A stretch of DNA of 5,878 nt from an uncultured bacterium (GTDB lineage Bacteria > Planctomycetota > Phycisphaerae > Sedimentisphaerales > Anaerobacaceae), in assembly GCA_913009865.1 (NCBI GenBank), contig CAJVYK010000114.1:1-5878 (forward strand), in the 5' to 3' direction. Of the stretch, positions 4,664 to 5,878 are shown piece after piece (within the stretch, counting starts at the first letter, position 1; each line of letters opens with the position of its first letter). Under the pieces are notes generated by a model. The model saw nothing but the letters and a program-made list of their open reading frames with translations, had not been told where the DNA came from and ran no database searches. A program made the translations under genes and the position numbers.

Positions 4664-5194
4664 CTATTCTTGGCTGCACTTCATGCATTTCTTTGCGACG
4701 AGGCGAAGCTTTGATCTCAAGCTGTGCCGGAAGTCTGTCTGAAAGGTCAGCCGACCTAATCGTCTATAGAATCGGTATTCCAGAATTCCGTTGAGGTCTG
4801 ACAGAGCTGTCTGCCTCTGTTGGTAATGTCTCGACTTGAGAAGGAAAACATATGTCCCGACTCCGATGGCTATGCCAAGTTCTAGAATCACGTTTAGATT
4901 GTACGTGCTTAAGTCGAACAGAGCGACATCGGACGACTTGATTTGGCGACAAATATCACAGTAAATGCTCCCGTCTTTTGCTCCAAGAGAGTGAAATGAG
5001 AACCTGACAGGAAATTCCCGCTTAAGATCCTTGATTACACTCATAACCTCATCATGAATCAGTGCCGGATTGTCGGAATGTGTGTTCCAGTCGTAAGCAT
5101 AGACTATTCGGACAAGATCATCACATCTCGTCCGTTCGATAGTTTTTCGCTTACTGCATGTCTGGGAGTTATGTAACAGGCACGTGGCTGACAT
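4664..5194 (-). CDS. TIR-like / nucleoside deoxyribosyltransferase-like domain protein
   Basis: This 176-residue soluble protein looks like a compact Rossmann-type nucleotide-processing domain. A first strand RIVYAYDW (29-36) is followed by a helix (43-59), a strand FPVRFSF (61-67), a helix DICRQIKSSD (80-89), the strand VALFDLS (90-96) and the signature NLNVILELGIAIG (99-111), ending in the strand TYVFLLKS (114-121). The layout 'SD-xx-FDL...N-NV-xx-ELG-x-A' is shared by TIR-like and 2-deoxyribosyltransferase-like proteins, in which the conserved Glu (here E105) attacks the N-glycosidic bond of a nucleotide. The likely activity is hydrolysis of NAD or a nucleotide; many such proteins are effectors in anti-phage systems. 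The C-terminus (about 150-176) is a basic helix. The ATG at 5194 has GGAG (5201-5204) at ideal spacing. It could also be a cytoplasmic nucleotide-binding protein without catalysis. Confidence is moderate for the fold and lower for defence. Confidence 0.6.
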   Translation of the reverse strand: MSATCLLHNSQTCSKRKTIERTRCDDLVRIVYAYDWNTHSDNPALIHDEVMSVIKDLKREFPVRFSFHSLGAKDGSIYCDICRQIKSSDVALFDLSTYNLNVILELGIAIGVGTYVFLLKSRHYQQRQTALSDLNGILEYRFYRRLGRLTFQTDFRHSLRSKLRLVAKKCMKCSQE

Positions 5195-5287
5195 GTATTA
5201 CTCCATCGGCCAACATAATAATAGACAACATGATTTCCACTGATTTTATGCTACCAGTATAAGAAGTTCCCGTTGCTTCTTCAATAT

Positions 5288-5353
5288 TTATCCTGAGCCA
5301 GTCGAAGGACTCGCCTGTTCAATAATAATTTTAGAAGTGTCGATTATAGTCAT
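5288..5353 (-). pseudogene. Small broken ORF ended by a dispersed repeat
   Basis: An ATG at 5353 with AGGA (5362-5365) eight bases upstream opens MTIIDTSKIIIEQ and then runs into a dispersed repeat (5291-5310), which gives ASPSTGSG and a TAA at 5290-5288, 21 codons in all. Just past a stop in another frame, the same strand stays open from within this stretch to a TAA at 5171-5169, reading SFDWLRINIEEATGTSYTGS and overlapping the TIR-like start by 26 bases. This could be one small gene of about 60 codons broken by a frameshift or repeat insertion between the membrane-protein gene and the TIR-like gene. Alternatively it is chance. Confidence 0.3.
5291..5310 (+). repeat. Dispersed repeat TCCTGAGCCAGTCGAAGGAC
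   Basis: This is a close copy of the intergenic repeat class seen at 4239-4262 (shared core TCCTGAGC and GAAGGA). It lies inside the coding start of a small ORF, which is unusual for a repeat that normally sits between genes. Confidence 0.55.
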
Positions 5354-5398
5354 TTTACTTTTCCTATTAGTTAATTTTACTCAAAAGCTGGCGACCAG

Positions 5399-5815
5399 TC
5401 ATTCTTCTATCAACTCAGGATACCTCCACTGCCAAGATATCTCGGCAGATTGATACTCTGGTATGACGCCAGCCTTTGCGGTTTGAATTAAACTATCTTT
5501 TATATTGTTAAGATTCGTCCTAAGAATCTCAATATCATTCTGATTCAAGTTAAAAGTGTATTTGCTTTTCTGATATGTGAACTTATTGGGAGAGTCAAAT
5601 TCAAACGTTACTGTATATTTTCCTGCAGCCCATATAAACTCAGAATCAAAAACCTTTAATATCTTATCGAATTCTGGTTCTGATACTAAGGCATCTATTT
5701 GTTCTTCTGTATTGAGCTTGCCTGATGCTTTTAAGAGATTATATTTGTCTATGGCATCAGCGGAAGGTTTTTTAGAGTGTGTTTTGAATTGCTTGTGTTG
5801 AAATCTTATGAACAA
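5399..5815 (-). CDS. Hypothetical protein, C-terminal 138 residues only (5' end lost to adapter)
   Basis: The biological reading frame runs from the adapter junction at about 5815 to a TGA at 5399. An apparent ATG at 5848 must be ignored because it lies in adapter sequence; the true start lies beyond the contig end. The visible part begins LFIRFQHKQFKTHSKK, which looks like the cytoplasmic edge of a membrane helix followed by a basic stretch, so the full protein may be membrane-anchored (inference). A helical section follows (KYNLLKASGKLNTEEQIDAL), then a beta-rich domain (FIWAAGKYTVTFEFDSPNKF, YQKSKYTFNL), a long helix (about NDIEILRTNLNNIKDSLIQT) and a C-terminus with WQWRYPELIEE. I do not recognise the family. 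It is AT-rich compared with the left half of the window. The next ORF on this strand starts 46 bases downstream, so it probably heads the same transcript as the TIR-like gene. Confidence 0.6.
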   Translation of the reverse strand: MFIRFQHKQFKTHSKKPSADAIDKYNLLKASGKLNTEEQIDALVSEPEFDKILKVFDSEFIWAAGKYTVTFEFDSPNKFTYQKSKYTFNLNQNDIEILRTNLNNIKDSLIQTAKAGVIPEYQSAEISWQWRYPELIEE

Positions 5816-5878
5816 GATCGGAAGAGCACACGTCTGAACTCCAGTCACATTCCTTTATCTCGTATGCCGTCTTCTGCT
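5815..5878 (+). other. Illumina TruSeq adapter contamination at the contig end
   Basis: From 5815 the sequence is AGATCGGAAGAGCACACG and onward, the standard TruSeq indexed (read 1 3') adapter: 33-34 bases to CCAGTCAC at 5848, the index ATTCCTTT at 5849-5856, then ATCTCGTATGCCGTCTTC and a truncated end at 5878, two bases short of the usual CTGCTTG. The first A may be genomic or from A-tailing. This is a sequencing artefact and not DNA of the organism. Confidence 0.98.

Noticed and set aside
4329..4794. Alternative ORFs overlapping the Cys/His and TIR-like genes (83 codons minus, 118 codons plus)
   Set aside because: Neither has a ribosome site, and the competing frames have strong ones.
5577..5801. 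74-codon plus-strand ORF near the right end
   Set aside because: It is antisense to the truncated hypothetical protein and has no ribosome site.

Overview
The window looks like one end of a metagenome-assembled contig from an uncultured bacterium. All genes I can support read leftward (minus strand). The left half is moderately GC-rich, while the right end, beyond about 4.6 kb, becomes clearly AT-richer. The gene content (ribokinase-family kinase, pentapeptide/K+-channel fusion, a FN3-tailed hypothetical next to a repeat-coded ORF, and intergenic DNA full of short dispersed repeats) fits Planctomycetota of the Phycisphaerae type, but that is inference from general resemblance and no marker gene is present.

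Layout. 1-187: N-terminus of a DEAD-box RNA helicase (RhlE-like), cut by the window edge, with its leader at 188-343. 344-2473: a probable two-gene operon, a PfkB/ribokinase-family sugar kinase followed 15 bases later by a protein with a pentapeptide-like beta-helix fused to a two-helix potassium-channel pore (filter TLGYGD). 2474-3110: about 640 bases without a convincing protein gene. It holds a promoter for the kinase, a dispersed repeat, a perfect 13-bp hairpin, and a near-consensus sigma70 promoter reading into that hairpin, which makes a small RNA or a long leader possible. 3111-4109: another gene pair, a hypothetical protein with an FN3-like C-terminus and, just upstream, an ORF built from ten in-register 21-bp DNA repeats (heptapeptide repeats). 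4110-4335: intergenic DNA with two dispersed repeats and a 10-bp-stem hairpin.

4336-5815: an AT-richer cassette. In transcription order it holds the C-terminal part of an unknown, possibly membrane-anchored protein, a small broken ORF interrupted by a dispersed repeat, a TIR-like/nucleoside deoxyribosyltransferase-like protein (predicted nucleotide-hydrolysing effector), and a small Cys/His-rich protein. The TIR-like protein resembles effectors of anti-phage systems, so this is the best candidate for an undescribed system, but its upstream part is lost at the contig end.

The last 63-64 bases (about 5815-5878) are not biological. They match an Illumina TruSeq indexed adapter, with index sequence ATTCCTTT. 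The first 11 residues of the apparent protein at the right end (MTGVQTCALPI) are translated adapter and must be removed. No tRNA, rRNA, CRISPR array or intact insertion sequence was seen.
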